Below are positions 45,829 through 53,607 of a stretch of DNA of 64,000 bases, in pieces. Both the position numbers and the translations under genes were made by a program. The stretch is from positions 1-64,000 of the forward strand of contig JBDUDK010000020.1 of assembly GCA_040002995.1 (NCBI GenBank), in the 5' to 3' direction. The DNA is from JBDUDK01 sp040002995. Its GTDB lineage: Bacteria > Actinomycetota > Acidimicrobiia > Acidimicrobiales > Ilumatobacteraceae. Within the stretch, counting starts at the first letter, position 1, and each line of letters begins with the position of its first letter. The notes beneath the pieces are model-generated. The model was not told where the DNA came from. It saw only the letters and a list, made by a program, of their open reading frames with translations, and made no database searches.

Positions 45829-45916
45829 CGGACTTGCCTCTCGGTAGTGGCGGATGCGAGCAGTGGACGTTTCGCTCCTGTAGTGCGGGATCTGCCACCA
45901 ACGACGCACGGTCCGG

Positions 45917-45946
45917 ATCAAAGGCGGCTACGTAAACGGAAGTCAA
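45917..45946 (-). promoter_or_regulatory. Candidate whiB promoter
   Basis: On the minus strand TTGACT (45941-45946) and TTTGAT (45917-45922) are 18 bases apart, about 90 bases before the whiB ATG. Confidence 0.4.
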
Positions 45947-45960
45947 TACCTACAGTGCCA

Positions 45961-46160
45961 CGCTTTCCGGACCCGCGAGACTGCTCGACTGACGTCGTCG
46001 AGCCACGGAAAGCGGTGCTGGCGTGGCAGAACGTGAAATTTGTGACCCGCGGGGGCCGGTCAAACTCCTTTGATACCTAGGTATATCGGCTCGGCCGAAA
46101 CGGTCATCTCCCCGATGTCGGGGGCGCCACTTCAGGCCCATCCTGGTGCTCATACCAGGA
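45961..46160. promoter_or_regulatory. Structured intergenic region between whiB and the LuxR regulator
   Basis: Several inverted repeats are packed here. CGCTTTCCG/CGGAAAGCG (45961-45969, 46006-46014) encloses GCTCGAC/GTCGAGC (45983-45989, 45997-46003). A 12-bp palindrome ATACCTAGGTAT lies at 46073-46084 and a CCCCGA/TCGGGG hairpin at 46110-46123. TCCTGGT/ACCAGGA (46141-46147, 46154-46160) folds over part of the AGGAGG ribosome site for the small gene at 46169. These could be operators or RNA control elements. Confidence 0.5.
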
Positions 46161-46168
46161 GGATTCCG

Positions 46169-46312
46169 ATGATCACGACTAGTGACTACCACCGTTCAGC
46201 GATCGCCAAACAGAGAATGAGCAGGCTTGAGGGAGTCGCCGCCCGCTCGCACGCAGTGGCCTCCACCCGGCCTCGGCGCTGGTGGCGCGCTCGCCGGCCG
46301 CCGCGCACCTGA
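46169..46312 (+). CDS. Small basic protein upstream of LuxR regulator
   Basis: A 47-residue protein. ATG 46169 is preceded by AGGAGG at ideal distance. The sequence starts MITTSDYHRSAIAKQRMSRL and ends Arg/Trp-rich (RRWWRARR). Its stop overlaps the next start (TGATG), so it could act as a leader peptide coupling translation of the regulator. No family recognised. Confidence 0.5.
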   Translation: MITTSDYHRSAIAKQRMSRLEGVAARSHAVASTRPRRWWRARRPPRT

Positions 46313-47871
46313 TGGGTACGCTCGGGCCGGTGCTCGCTGGGCGCAGCGGATTATCGCCAGTAATGGTCGGGAGGGCCGCCGCGCTCGCCCGACTGCAGAG
46401 TCTCGTACCGACGACGCCGGGCAGCCCGAGCGCGGTCGCGATGATCTCGGGCGAGGCCGGAATCGGGAAGACTCGCCTACTCAGAGAGCTTTTTGCCAGC
46501 CGTACTGGGCTCCGGATCGTGGCCGGACAAGCCGACTCCGGCTCGTTCGGGCGCCCCTTCGACGTGGTGGCTTCCGCGCTCGACGGTGGTCTGGCGCCGA
46601 TGGACGACCGCCAGCGCGGAGGCGCCGACCTCTTGCTTGCGGCGGCGGGCCCCGGGCCGGCCGTACTCGTATTCGAAGATCTCCACTGGTGCGACGCCGA
46701 GAGCGCCGCGGTCTTCGAGCGGTTGGCGCTCCTCGAGCGGCCTGGGCTCGTGCTTGTCGGCACCTACCGCCCCGACGACCTCGATCGGCGCCTGCCCGGA
46801 GCCGACCTTCTTCTCCGCCTCGAGCGACGCCGGACCGTCCACCACGTCGCGCTCGATCGGCTCGACCGCGCCGGTGTCAACGCCATGCTTTCGGCGATCT
46901 ACGGACGCGCCGTCCCGTCACACGTGATCGACGCACTGGAGCAGCGCACGGGAGGGAATCCGTTCTTCATCGAGGAACTTGTCGTCGCGGCAGGCGACCA
47001 CGAACCCGAACACCTCACCCGGCAACCGCTGCCGTGGACGTTGGCCGAAGTCGTGCGAGGTCAGCTCGACGGCCTCGACCCGCTCGCCCGCTCCGTCGTC
47101 GACGCCGCCGCGGTGCTCGGCCCGAGCGCGTCGTTCGACGTGCTCGCGACTGTGACCCGCCTGACCGAGAGTGAGTTGGTGGGCCAGCTACGCGATCTGG
47201 TCCGGCGCGGCCTGCTCGTCGAACCCGCGGCCGACGTGTTCGCGTTCCGGCACGCGCTCGTACGCGACGCCGTCGAACAGGCCCTCCTCGGGAGGGAGCG
47301 GCGCCGCCTGCACGAGGCCGCGCTCGTCACGCTTCAGGAAGCCGCATGCCCCGATCTCGTCGCACTGGCGCACCACGCCGCGGGCGCGGGTCGGTGGGAG
47401 GCGATGGTGGAACTCGGGCGCAGAGGCGCCCGCGACGCGATGGAGATGGGCTCGACCTTCCAAGCGCTCCGGCTCGCGACCGACGCACTTGGAGAGGCGC
47501 CCGACGATCTCGAACTGCTCGCGATCGCTGGCCGGGCGGCTTGGATGGTGGGGCTCTACGAGGAATCGCTCGGCATCACCACGCGATGGGTCGCGGCGGC
47601 CAGGGCCGCCGGTGACGCGGTCAATGAATCGCGGGCTGCTCAGCACCGTGTCCGTCTTCTCTGGGATCTCGGCCGGGGCGAGGAACACGAGCTTGCGCTC
47701 GCGGAGGCCGAAGCGCTCATCGATCGGATGCCGCCAGGCGAGGACCACGCCCGTGCGGTCACCGCCGCTGCACAGGCCCACATGCTGACATCGCGGTCCG
47801 ATGCGTTGGAGTGGACTGAGCGCGCGGTCGCGGCGGCCGAGGTCGTTGGGGCGCGTGCCGTGCGCGCCTAG
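46312..47871 (+). CDS. LuxR-type AAA/TPR regulator, N-terminal part (ends at in-frame amber codon)
   Basis: A 519-residue product from ATG 46312 (TGATG overlap with the small gene). MVGRAAALARLQ, Walker A SGEAGIGKTRLL and Walker B VLVFEDLHWCD identify the ATPase of large LuxR (LAL/MalT-like) regulators. TGGNPFFIEELV and FRHALVRDAVEQAL are sensor and winged-helix hallmarks, followed by TPR-like helices. The frame stops at TAG 47869-47871, but the same frame resumes two codons later with more TPR helices and the LuxR HTH. Without the second half this product has no DNA-binding domain. Confidence 0.72.
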   Translation: MGTLGPVLAGRSGLSPVMVGRAAALARLQSLVPTTPGSPSAVAMISGEAGIGKTRLLRELFASRTGLRIVAGQADSGSFGRPFDVVASALDGGLAPMDDRQRGGADLLLAAAGPGPAVLVFEDLHWCDAESAAVFERLALLERPGLVLVGTYRPDDLDRRLPGADLLLRLERRRTVHHVALDRLDRAGVNAMLSAIYGRAVPSHVIDALEQRTGGNPFFIEELVVAAGDHEPEHLTRQPLPWTLAEVVRGQLDGLDPLARSVVDAAAVLGPSASFDVLATVTRLTESELVGQLRDLVRRGLLVEPAADVFAFRHALVRDAVEQALLGRERRRLHEAALVTLQEAACPDLVALAHHAAGAGRWEAMVELGRRGARDAMEMGSTFQALRLATDALGEAPDDLELLAIAGRAAWMVGLYEESLGITTRWVAAARAAGDAVNESRAAQHRVRLLWDLGRGEEHELALAEAEALIDRMPPGEDHARAVTAAAQAHMLTSRSDALEWTERAVAAAEVVGARAVRA

Positions 47872-47877
47872 GCGCTC

Positions 47878-49032
47878 GTGGAGCGTGCCTCGGTGCTGGC
47901 CGACGACCACGAGCGACTCGAGGAGGCGCGCTCCGCGTTCGAAGAGGCTTTCGCGGAAGCGGAGGCGGTCGGCGATCTTGTCGCACTCACCCGCGGCCTC
48001 AACAACATCATGAAAATCGTCCCAGTGAGCACTGCCGCAGGGCGCGAGGTGATCGAGCGCATGCGCCGTGTCGCCGAGAAGGCCGGGTTCGATTCGATGG
48101 CGAAGTTGCGCTACCACAACTGGATCGCCGAAGTGGCCCAGTTCGACGGTGATCAGGAAGCGGCACTTGCGTCGCTCGACCTCGCGCTCGCCAGCTCGGA
48201 AGGCACGAGTTGGGGAAGCACCGCGTTGGCGAAAGCTCAGATCCTCGCGGAGGCCGGTGCCGTGGCCGAGGCGGAAGCGCTCCTCGAACACGTGGGTCCC
48301 GTGCCCTGTGACGAGTCAGCATGGATTGACCGCGTACGTCTCGAATTAGCCGCCGCTCGCGGCGACACCAATCATGCTCGGCAAGTGCTCACGTCGATCG
48401 GCGCGAACTCCGTTCGATTCTTCGACAAGCCGCATCATCGGGAGTTCCTCATCGATTGTGTCGACGCGGGCCTGCGCGCCGGTGTCGCGCCGAGCGACGT
48501 GCGTTCGGCGTTCACGAGAGAGTTCCGCGCCGAACACGCGGCCGAGGGCTATTTGCTCCTTGCCGAGGGCGACGCGGACGCCGGCGCTGAGCGCCTTCTC
48601 GCTGCGTTGGCTCCGGGCATCGACGATCTCCCGCGCCCGGTTCGCGGCACGATCGCCATCAAAGTCGCCGCCGCGTTGTTATCCGCGGGAGACGACGCGC
48701 GTGCGCGTGGGTTGCTCGACGAAGCCACTGTCCTGCTGGCGAGATGGCCGGGCTGGCGCGCCGCCCAGCTTGCCGAGGTGCAGTCTGAGCTAGCCGACGC
48801 GGTCCCTTTGGCTCCCGTGGGACGAGACGGGTTCCCGCTCACGTCGCGCGAGCAGGAGGTGGCCACGCTCATCGCGGCCGGACTCACCAATGCGCAGTTG
48901 GCGCGCCGGCTCCACATCGCCCCGAAGACGGCTGCCGCGCACGTGTCGAACATCCTCACGAAGTTGGGCATGGTCAGTAGGTCAGAGGTGGCCGCATGGG
49001 CCGCCCGCCACGGCCTCGCCGACGCCAGCTGA
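47878..49032 (+). CDS. LuxR-type regulator, C-terminal part with HTH
   Basis: 384 codons in the same frame as the preceding ATPase part, after the TAG at 47869-47871; the GTG at 47878 has no clear ribosome site. Helical TPR-like repeats cover residues 1-310. The C-terminal LuxR HTH is LTSREQEVATLIAAGLTNAQ, ARRLHIAPKTAAAHVSNIL and KLGMVSRSEV. The upstream and downstream parts together have the normal length of about 900 residues for this family. Either a recent nonsense mutation, readthrough or a sequence error splits the gene. Confidence 0.72.
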   Translation: MERASVLADDHERLEEARSAFEEAFAEAEAVGDLVALTRGLNNIMKIVPVSTAAGREVIERMRRVAEKAGFDSMAKLRYHNWIAEVAQFDGDQEAALASLDLALASSEGTSWGSTALAKAQILAEAGAVAEAEALLEHVGPVPCDESAWIDRVRLELAAARGDTNHARQVLTSIGANSVRFFDKPHHREFLIDCVDAGLRAGVAPSDVRSAFTREFRAEHAAEGYLLLAEGDADAGAERLLAALAPGIDDLPRPVRGTIAIKVAAALLSAGDDARARGLLDEATVLLARWPGWRAAQLAEVQSELADAVPLAPVGRDGFPLTSREQEVATLIAAGLTNAQLARRLHIAPKTAAAHVSNILTKLGMVSRSEVAAWAARHGLADAS

Positions 49033-49069
49033 CCCTCGTTCGCGACGGAGTTCACCCTCATGCGTTGAG

Positions 49070-49633
49070 CTACCGCCGCGGTTCGAGCCAGCCGGGCACG
49101 CCCTCGTCGAGCTCGACACCGAAGCTGTTCAACGCCATGGCGACGACGTGATAGTTGCCGACAGTGAACACAACATCCATCAGTTGCTGCGTTGAGTAGC
49201 GGGCGCTCAGGGTCGCCCACGTGTCGTCGCTGACCCGGCTGTGCTCATGAAGCTCGTCGGCGGCCGTCAAGAGCGCGGCGTCGTGAACGCTCCAACTGGG
49301 TGAGCTCGCCCCGATCACCACGTTGGCGATCTCCGCGTCGGAGATCGAGGAGCGGCGGGCAATCAGCACGTGCTGCCCCCACTCGTACTCACTCGTGCAC
49401 CGGAAGCCGGTGCGGAGAATGAGCAGCTCACGGTCACGATCGGGGAGGCTGTTCTTGGCGAGGACGTGGTTGGCGAACACGAGCCAGCGCTTCAACAGCT
49501 TCGGGTGGTTCGCCATCGTGGAGAAGATGTTGAGCGGTTTGCCGCCCGTGTTCTTCAGCATGGCCGCCTGCTGCTCGCGCAGCTCGGGGTCCCACTGGTC
49601 GACGGGCAGGGGTGCAATACGTGGTGTCGTCAC
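49070..49633 (-). CDS. Carboxymuconolactone decarboxylase family protein
   Basis: A 187-residue AhpD-like helical protein from a GTG. The family segment is RDRELLILRTGFRCTSEYEWGQH, with one Cys and the conserved Glu/His. The second Cys of the peroxidase CxxC is absent. Close relatives are annotated as CMD-domain proteins of unknown substrate. It diverges from the HIT gene, 18 bp apart. Confidence 0.85.
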   Translation of the reverse strand: MTTPRIAPLPVDQWDPELREQQAAMLKNTGGKPLNIFSTMANHPKLLKRWLVFANHVLAKNSLPDRDRELLILRTGFRCTSEYEWGQHVLIARRSSISDAEIANVVIGASSPSWSVHDAALLTAADELHEHSRVSDDTWATLSARYSTQQLMDVVFTVGNYHVVAMALNSFGVELDEGVPGWLEPRR

Positions 49634-49651
49634 GGCTCCATACTCGCGTCT

Positions 49652-50068
49652 GTGACAGGGTGCGCGTTCTGTTCGATCATCGACGGCTCCGAATCGGCCG
49701 CCATCGTGTTCGCCGATGACCTCGCCGTCGCGTTCCTCGATCGGCGGCCGGTGTTCGAGGGTCACGTTCTTGTGGTGCCGCGGCCACACGTCGTGACCCT
49801 GCCCGATCTCGACGCCGAACTCGTCGGACCGTTCTTCCGCGTGGTCCAGCGCGTGGCGGGCGCGATGATGAGCGCGCTCGGCGCCGAAGGTTCGTTCGTG
49901 GCCGTCAACAACACCGTCAGCCAGAGCGTGGCGCACCTTCACGTGCACGTCGTGCCCCGGCACCGCGGCGACGGCTTGCGCGGTTTCTTCTGGCCGCGTC
50001 GCAAGTACGAGAGCGATGACGCGATGGCGGCGGTGGCGGCTCGCCTCCGTGCCGAACTCAGCCCGTAA
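49652..50068 (+). CDS. HIT-family nucleotide hydrolase
   Basis: A 138-residue protein from GTG 49652. An N-terminal CAFCSIIDG zinc-like pair (Cys-x2-Cys) and the histidine triad HLHVHVVPRH near the C-terminus are intact. HIT proteins hydrolyse nucleoside phosphoramidates or dinucleoside polyphosphates. It overlaps the convergent GNAT gene by 11 bases. Confidence 0.9.
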   Translation: MTGCAFCSIIDGSESAAIVFADDLAVAFLDRRPVFEGHVLVVPRPHVVTLPDLDAELVGPFFRVVQRVAGAMMSALGAEGSFVAVNNTVSQSVAHLHVHVVPRHRGDGLRGFFWPRRKYESDDAMAAVAARLRAELSP

Positions 50069-50717
50069 GGCCGAACATCTCGCGACATTGTTCGAGGCCT
50101 TCAATTTCGATATCACGCTTTGTGTCAAAGCGTTGCTGACGCTCCCAGCGTTCACGCGTGAGCACGTAGTGGCGAAGCTGCGCGCGTTCTCCTCGCGGTG
50201 CGGCGTATTCCCATCCGTTTTGCTCGTAGCCGAGCTTCGTACTCACGGCGTGCGAGGTCGGGTTGTCGACGAACGCGCCGCTCGTGGCGGCGACCGCGTC
50301 GAGACCCGCAAAAAGCAGGTGCAAGATCGCAGCGCGCATCTCCGTTCCGAGGCCTTTCCCCTGGTAGGAGCGCCCAAGCCAGCTTCCGGTACCCGCCGTG
50401 CGCAGCGTGGGAAAGTTCTTGGCGCCTGCGCTCTGGACCCCGACGAGAGCACCGTCGGCCCATACCGCGAAGGGAAGGTCCCACGCCTCCGGACGCCACT
50501 CTGCGCGCAGCAACCAGTAGTGCTGCAACGTGTTGCGCTGTTGTCGCGGAGGCGCGACATCTGTCCATGGAAAAAGGAACGGCATCACGGTCGGATCGTG
50601 AATTCCGCGCGCACCGAGCACCGCGAGCGCGTGTACATCGTCGTCGTTCGGATAGTGCAACTCGACCCTCGGTGTGCGCACTATGAGATCGAACAACGGC
50701 CAGTGTTCGCTCCTCAT
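50058..50717 (-). CDS. GNAT-family N-acetyltransferase
   Basis: A 219-residue acetyltransferase. The acetyl-CoA binding motif A is SYQGKGLGTEMRAAILHLLF. The N-terminal TPRVELHYPNDDDVHALA and later VDNPTSHAVSTKLGYEQNG match the RimJ/RimL branch. The substrate is unknown. Confidence 0.87.
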   Translation of the reverse strand: MRSEHWPLFDLIVRTPRVELHYPNDDDVHALAVLGARGIHDPTVMPFLFPWTDVAPPRQQRNTLQHYWLLRAEWRPEAWDLPFAVWADGALVGVQSAGAKNFPTLRTAGTGSWLGRSYQGKGLGTEMRAAILHLLFAGLDAVAATSGAFVDNPTSHAVSTKLGYEQNGWEYAAPRGERAQLRHYVLTRERWERQQRFDTKRDIEIEGLEQCREMFGLTG

Positions 50718-50802
50718 GTACTCATCGTGACGCGAATCGTGCCGATCAACAATCGAAATTCAACGCTCGAATGACCCCCTCCCCTCAGCTCTCCACAAGG
50801 TA

Positions 50803-50816
50803 GTTGCACGTGCAAC
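50803..50816. promoter_or_regulatory. 14-bp palindrome upstream of HU gene
   Basis: GTTGCACGTGCAAC is a perfect palindrome located 11 bases upstream of the HU -35 box, a good position for an activator or repressor site. Confidence 0.4.
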
Positions 50817-50827
50817 AAACAGAATGC

Positions 50828-50856
50828 TTGACCTTTGTGGTTGAGTTCGTTCAGAT
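50828..50856 (+). promoter_or_regulatory. Candidate HU promoter
   Basis: TTGACC (50828-50833) and TCAGAT (50851-50856) with a 17-base spacer. The leader is about 55 bases and ends in AGGAGG before the GTG at 50915. Confidence 0.4.
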
Positions 50857-50914
50857 ATGCACCGGTTGTGCTCCGTTTTGGAGTACAACGACGGGTCTCA
50901 CATAGGAGGTAACG

Positions 50915-51205
50915 GTGGCGTCCATGAGCAAAGCTGACCTACTTGCCGCCGTCGCGGAGAAGGCGGGCGCGAACAAGGCCGATACGGAGCGTGTCCTCGA
51001 CGCGTTCTTTGAAGTTGTAGTTTCCAACGCGCAGCGCGGCGAAAAGGTCGCGTGGCCCGGCTTCGGTTCGTTTGCCACCACGAGACGACCCGCTCGTGTC
51101 GGCCGCAATCCGCAGACCGGTGCGCCGGTGAACATTGCCGCATCGACGGCGATGAAATTCTCAGCCAGTTCAGTGCTGAAGACAGAGCTCAACAAGAGCA
51201 GCTAG
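50915..51205 (+). CDS. hupB: HU-family nucleoid DNA-binding protein
   Basis: A 96-residue HU core. GTG 50915 has an AGGAGG site. The beta-arm motif is TRRPARVGRNPQTGAPVNI (normally GRNPxTGxx) and the core VAWPGFGSF. It ends without the lysine-rich tail found on mycobacterial HupB. A separate lysine/alanine-rich gene follows in a different frame. Confidence 0.92.
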   Translation: MASMSKADLLAAVAEKAGANKADTERVLDAFFEVVVSNAQRGEKVAWPGFGSFATTRRPARVGRNPQTGAPVNIAASTAMKFSASSVLKTELNKSS

Positions 51206-51228
51206 CAATACCTTAGGAGAGGAGAACC

Positions 51229-51405
51229 GTGTCACCTGCAAAGAAGGCAGCCAAGAAGGCTGCTCCCAGGAAGGCGGCCAAGAAGTCCGCCAAGAAGGCT
51301 GCCCCCAAGAAGGCCGCCAAGAAGGCCGCGCCGCGCAAGGCCGCCAAGAAGGCTGCGCCGCGCAAGGCCGCCAAGAAGGCGACCAAGAAGGCAGCCAAGA
51401 AGTAG
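51229..51405 (+). CDS. Histone H1-like Lys/Ala repeat protein
   Basis: A 58-residue protein starting at GTG 51229 after AGGAGAGGAG. It is nearly all A, K and P/R in AAKK/APRK units, ending KKATKKAAKK. It lies 23 bp after the HU stop in a different frame. The composition is that of the C-terminal tail of mycobacterial HU (Hlp/MDP1), which binds DNA nonspecifically; here it is a free polypeptide. Repeats at the DNA level are extensive, and the minus strand here is meaningless repeat. Confidence 0.75.
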   Translation: MSPAKKAAKKAAPRKAAKKSAKKAAPKKAAKKAAPRKAAKKAAPRKAAKKATKKAAKK

Positions 51406-51425
51406 TTCGTCCTCCAACGGCGACT

Positions 51426-51462
51426 CGCGCAACGAGGGGCCTTGCCGGCCCCTCGTTGCGCG
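51426..51462 (+). terminator. Strong terminator hairpin after HU/tail genes
   Basis: A perfect 16-bp stem with left arm CGCGCAACGAGGGGCC (51426-51441), loop TTGCC and the complementary right arm ending at 51462. It lies 20 bp after the tail protein stop. No long T-run follows. Confidence 0.6.
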
Positions 51463-51485
51463 TGCCGCCTCGGATCTGAGCCACG

Positions 51486-52277
51486 ATGACGGCCATGGGC
51501 TCGATGGATGCGATCTGCGACGACCTGGCCGCCGAGCAGGGGGCGCTCGACGCGCTCGTGGCGGCGTTGCCTCCGGAGGCATGGGAAATGGCGACACCCG
51601 CGCGGGGGTGGGCGGTCCGCGATCAGATCGGCCATCTGCAGTACTTCGACGCCACCGCCACCCTTGCGGCCACGGATGCCGAGGCCTTCAAAACCTCGGT
51701 CGACGCGCTGGGCTCGATCGACGACACCCTGTCGGAATCTCGGGCGATGACATCGGCCGAACTTCTCGCAGAGTGGCGCGCCGGACGGGGCCGAATGCTC
51801 GACACGTTCCGTGAGCTCGACGCGAAGGCCCGCCTGCCGTGGTACGGCCCAGCGATGAGCGCGATGAGCTTCGCGACGGCGCGCCTCATGGAGACGTGGG
51901 CGCACGGTCAGGACGTGGTCGACGCGTTGCAGGCGACGCGACCGGCGACCGATCGCCTGCGCCATGTCGCGCACATCGGCGTACGCGCGCGACCGTTCAG
52001 CTACCGCGCCAACGATCTAGAACCTCCAGAGAGTGACATTTTTGTCGCGCTCCGCGCGCCTAGCGGCGAGACGTGGTCATGGGGAGATTCGACGCTGCCG
52101 GACCGCGTCACCGGCGACGCGCTCGCTTTCTGCCTCGTGGTCACACAGCGTCGCCACGTCGCCGATACCGCGCTAACCGTGGAGGGCCCGCTCGCTACCG
52201 AATGGATCGCGATCGCACAAGCGTTTGCGGGGCCACCCGGTCACGGCCGTCGACCCGGCCAGTTCCTGCGGTCGTGA
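51486..52277 (+). CDS. Mycothiol-dependent maleylpyruvate isomerase-like protein (TIGR03084-type)
   Basis: A 263-residue DinB-superfamily protein. The zinc-ligand positions of MDMPI are present: His in QIGHLQYFDA and Glu/His in RLMETWAHGQDVVD. The C-terminal domain (about residues 170-263) is the SCP2-like part. Metal-binding proteins of this family depend on mycothiol where studied. The substrate is unknown. It is a second, more distant candidate for an isomerase of aromatic ring-cleavage products. Confidence 0.82.
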   Translation: MTAMGSMDAICDDLAAEQGALDALVAALPPEAWEMATPARGWAVRDQIGHLQYFDATATLAATDAEAFKTSVDALGSIDDTLSESRAMTSAELLAEWRAGRGRMLDTFRELDAKARLPWYGPAMSAMSFATARLMETWAHGQDVVDALQATRPATDRLRHVAHIGVRARPFSYRANDLEPPESDIFVALRAPSGETWSWGDSTLPDRVTGDALAFCLVVTQRRHVADTALTVEGPLATEWIAIAQAFAGPPGHGRRPGQFLRS

Positions 52278-52279
52278 TG

Positions 52280-53026
52280 TCAGAGCGGCGCGATGCGTTT
52301 GAACGCTTCGCCCGCGGCAACGTCGATGAGCGCGCCGTGCTCTGCCAATCGCTTGCGGATGCGTTGTCGGAATTCGGGTAACTCGCCCATCGTCGACTCG
52401 AACTGACTGGAGTGGGCTTCGAGCGCGGCCAGCTTCGTGTCGACGAATGCGGTGACGTCCTCGACGTGGTCGGGTTCGTCGGCTTCGAAGAGCAACAGTG
52501 CGACCGGCCGGTGACTCGGAAATTCGTGCTCGCGAAAGAAATGCGGATCGCGCGCCGCCACGATCCCGTCGACGGTGAGGAAGCCCGCATGGCGGTGGTC
52601 GGGATGCAGCCGGTACCGACGCCACGGATCGTGGCCGAGGACAACGTCGGGTTCCAGCGCCCGGATCCAGTAAGCGACCTCACCACGGAGAGCGAGTGTC
52701 GTCTCTAATTCACCGTCGACGCGTCCGAGGAACACGACCTCACCCGTCGCTCCCACGCGCCGCGCCGCTTCGCGCTGCTCGTGCTGTCGCCGCTCGATGA
52801 GCGCCTTCTGGTCGGCGTGCACATCCCATGTGCCCTTCGAGCCGTCGGTGAGCACGAGGTGATTGACGACACACCCGGCGGCCGCCCATTTCGCGAGCGT
52901 GCCCGCGCAGCCGAACTCGATGTCGTCGGGGTGCGCTCCGATCGCCAGGGCGCGTCCCGGGGTCGGGAGATCGCGTGACGCGGCAACGCTCGACGTGGTC
53001 AGCGCGGGCTGGCCGGGCAGGTCCAT
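52280..53026 (-). CDS. PIG-L family deacetylase
   Basis: A 248-residue zinc deacetylase. ATG 53026 is used, overlapping cofC by 28 bases. Motifs are GAHPDDIEFGCAGTL (zinc ligands HPDD) and RLHPDHRHAG (third His). Family members include mycothiol enzymes MshB and Mca, and other N-acetylglucosamine deacetylases. The length is below MshB (about 300), so the substrate stays open. It is cotranscribed with cofC. Confidence 0.87.
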   Translation of the reverse strand: MDLPGQPALTTSSVAASRDLPTPGRALAIGAHPDDIEFGCAGTLAKWAAAGCVVNHLVLTDGSKGTWDVHADQKALIERRQHEQREAARRVGATGEVVFLGRVDGELETTLALRGEVAYWIRALEPDVVLGHDPWRRYRLHPDHRHAGFLTVDGIVAARDPHFFREHEFPSHRPVALLLFEADEPDHVEDVTAFVDTKLAALEAHSSQFESTMGELPEFRQRIRKRLAEHGALIDVAAGEAFKRIAPL

Positions 53027-53583
53027 GGCTCCTCGAGCGCGACGAGGTCGTCGGGGCGATCGACATCCCACCCGAGGCCCGGGTCGCGAACGACGCGCGT
53101 CGGCAGGTTGAGGCGTTCGGCCTCCATCAGATGGCGGGCGAAGGAGCCCGGCCCGTAGGCGAACCGGAAACCGACGTTGGTGGGTACGACGAGCACGTTC
53201 GATCCGTCGTCGTGACGATCGGGTACGACGGTGACACCTTCACCGGCCGCGAGCGCGGCCAAGTCGGTGGCGAACGGGAGATCGCCGTGGGCCACGATGA
53301 CGCGATCGACGCCTGCTGAAGCGAGAACGGCCACGGCGTCGGTGACCGCGGGGTTCAAACCGGCGCGCTCTTGGCGCAGCGGAGTCGCACCTTGCTCCAC
53401 CGCCCAGACCGCCACGTCGTCGTCGTCGGTGACGACCCATACGCCGAGGGGAGCCGCCGAAGCCACCACTCTGGCGGCCATCGCCCGCGCCAGGCGCTCG
53501 CGATCGGCGGCAGGGAGCACCTCACCGAGCCGCTGCTTCGCGTCGGCGAACGCCTTTACGGGTACCAGCACGCCGACCAGCAT
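52999..53583 (-). CDS. cofC: 2-phospho-L-lactate/phosphoenolpyruvate guanylyltransferase (F420 biosynthesis)
   Basis: A 194-residue nucleotidyltransferase (CofC/FbiD). The signature N-terminus is VPVKAFADAKQRL; further motifs are VVTDDDDVAVWAVEQGA, VIVAHGDLPFA, and VVPDRHDDGSNVL. It makes the guanylylated intermediate for coenzyme F420 assembly, known from actinobacteria and archaea. Start ATG 53583 lies 24 bp from the divergent gpsA start. Confidence 0.92.
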   Translation of the reverse strand: MLVGVLVPVKAFADAKQRLGEVLPAADRERLARAMAARVVASAAPLGVWVVTDDDDVAVWAVEQGATPLRQERAGLNPAVTDAVAVLASAGVDRVIVAHGDLPFATDLAALAAGEGVTVVPDRHDDGSNVLVVPTNVGFRFAYGPGSFARHLMEAERLNLPTRVVRDPGLGWDVDRPDDLVALEEPWTCPASPR

Positions 53584-53591
53584 CGGGGTCG

Positions 53592-53601
53592 AGTCTATGG
53601 T
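53592..53601. promoter_or_regulatory. Overlapping divergent -10 boxes between cofC and gpsA
   Basis: On the plus strand TATGGT (53596-53601) is six bases before the gpsA ATG. On the minus strand TAGACT (53592-53597) is eight bases before the cofC ATG. The two boxes share two base pairs. Confidence 0.5.
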
Positions 53602-53607
53602 GAGGCG

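Noticed and set aside
46227..47174. Alternative plus-strand ORF in the regulator gene
   Set aside because: Arg/Pro-rich shadow in another frame; the overlapping frame has clear Walker motifs.
51229..51405. Tandem DNA repeat as a CRISPR or satellite
   Set aside because: Repeats are explained by Lys/Ala codon repetition in one open frame; there are no unique spacers.
51213..51974. Minus-strand ORF with AAFLAAF-type repeats
   Set aside because: It is the antisense of the AAKK repeat gene and of the MDMPI-like gene; the repeats mirror the Lys/Ala codons.
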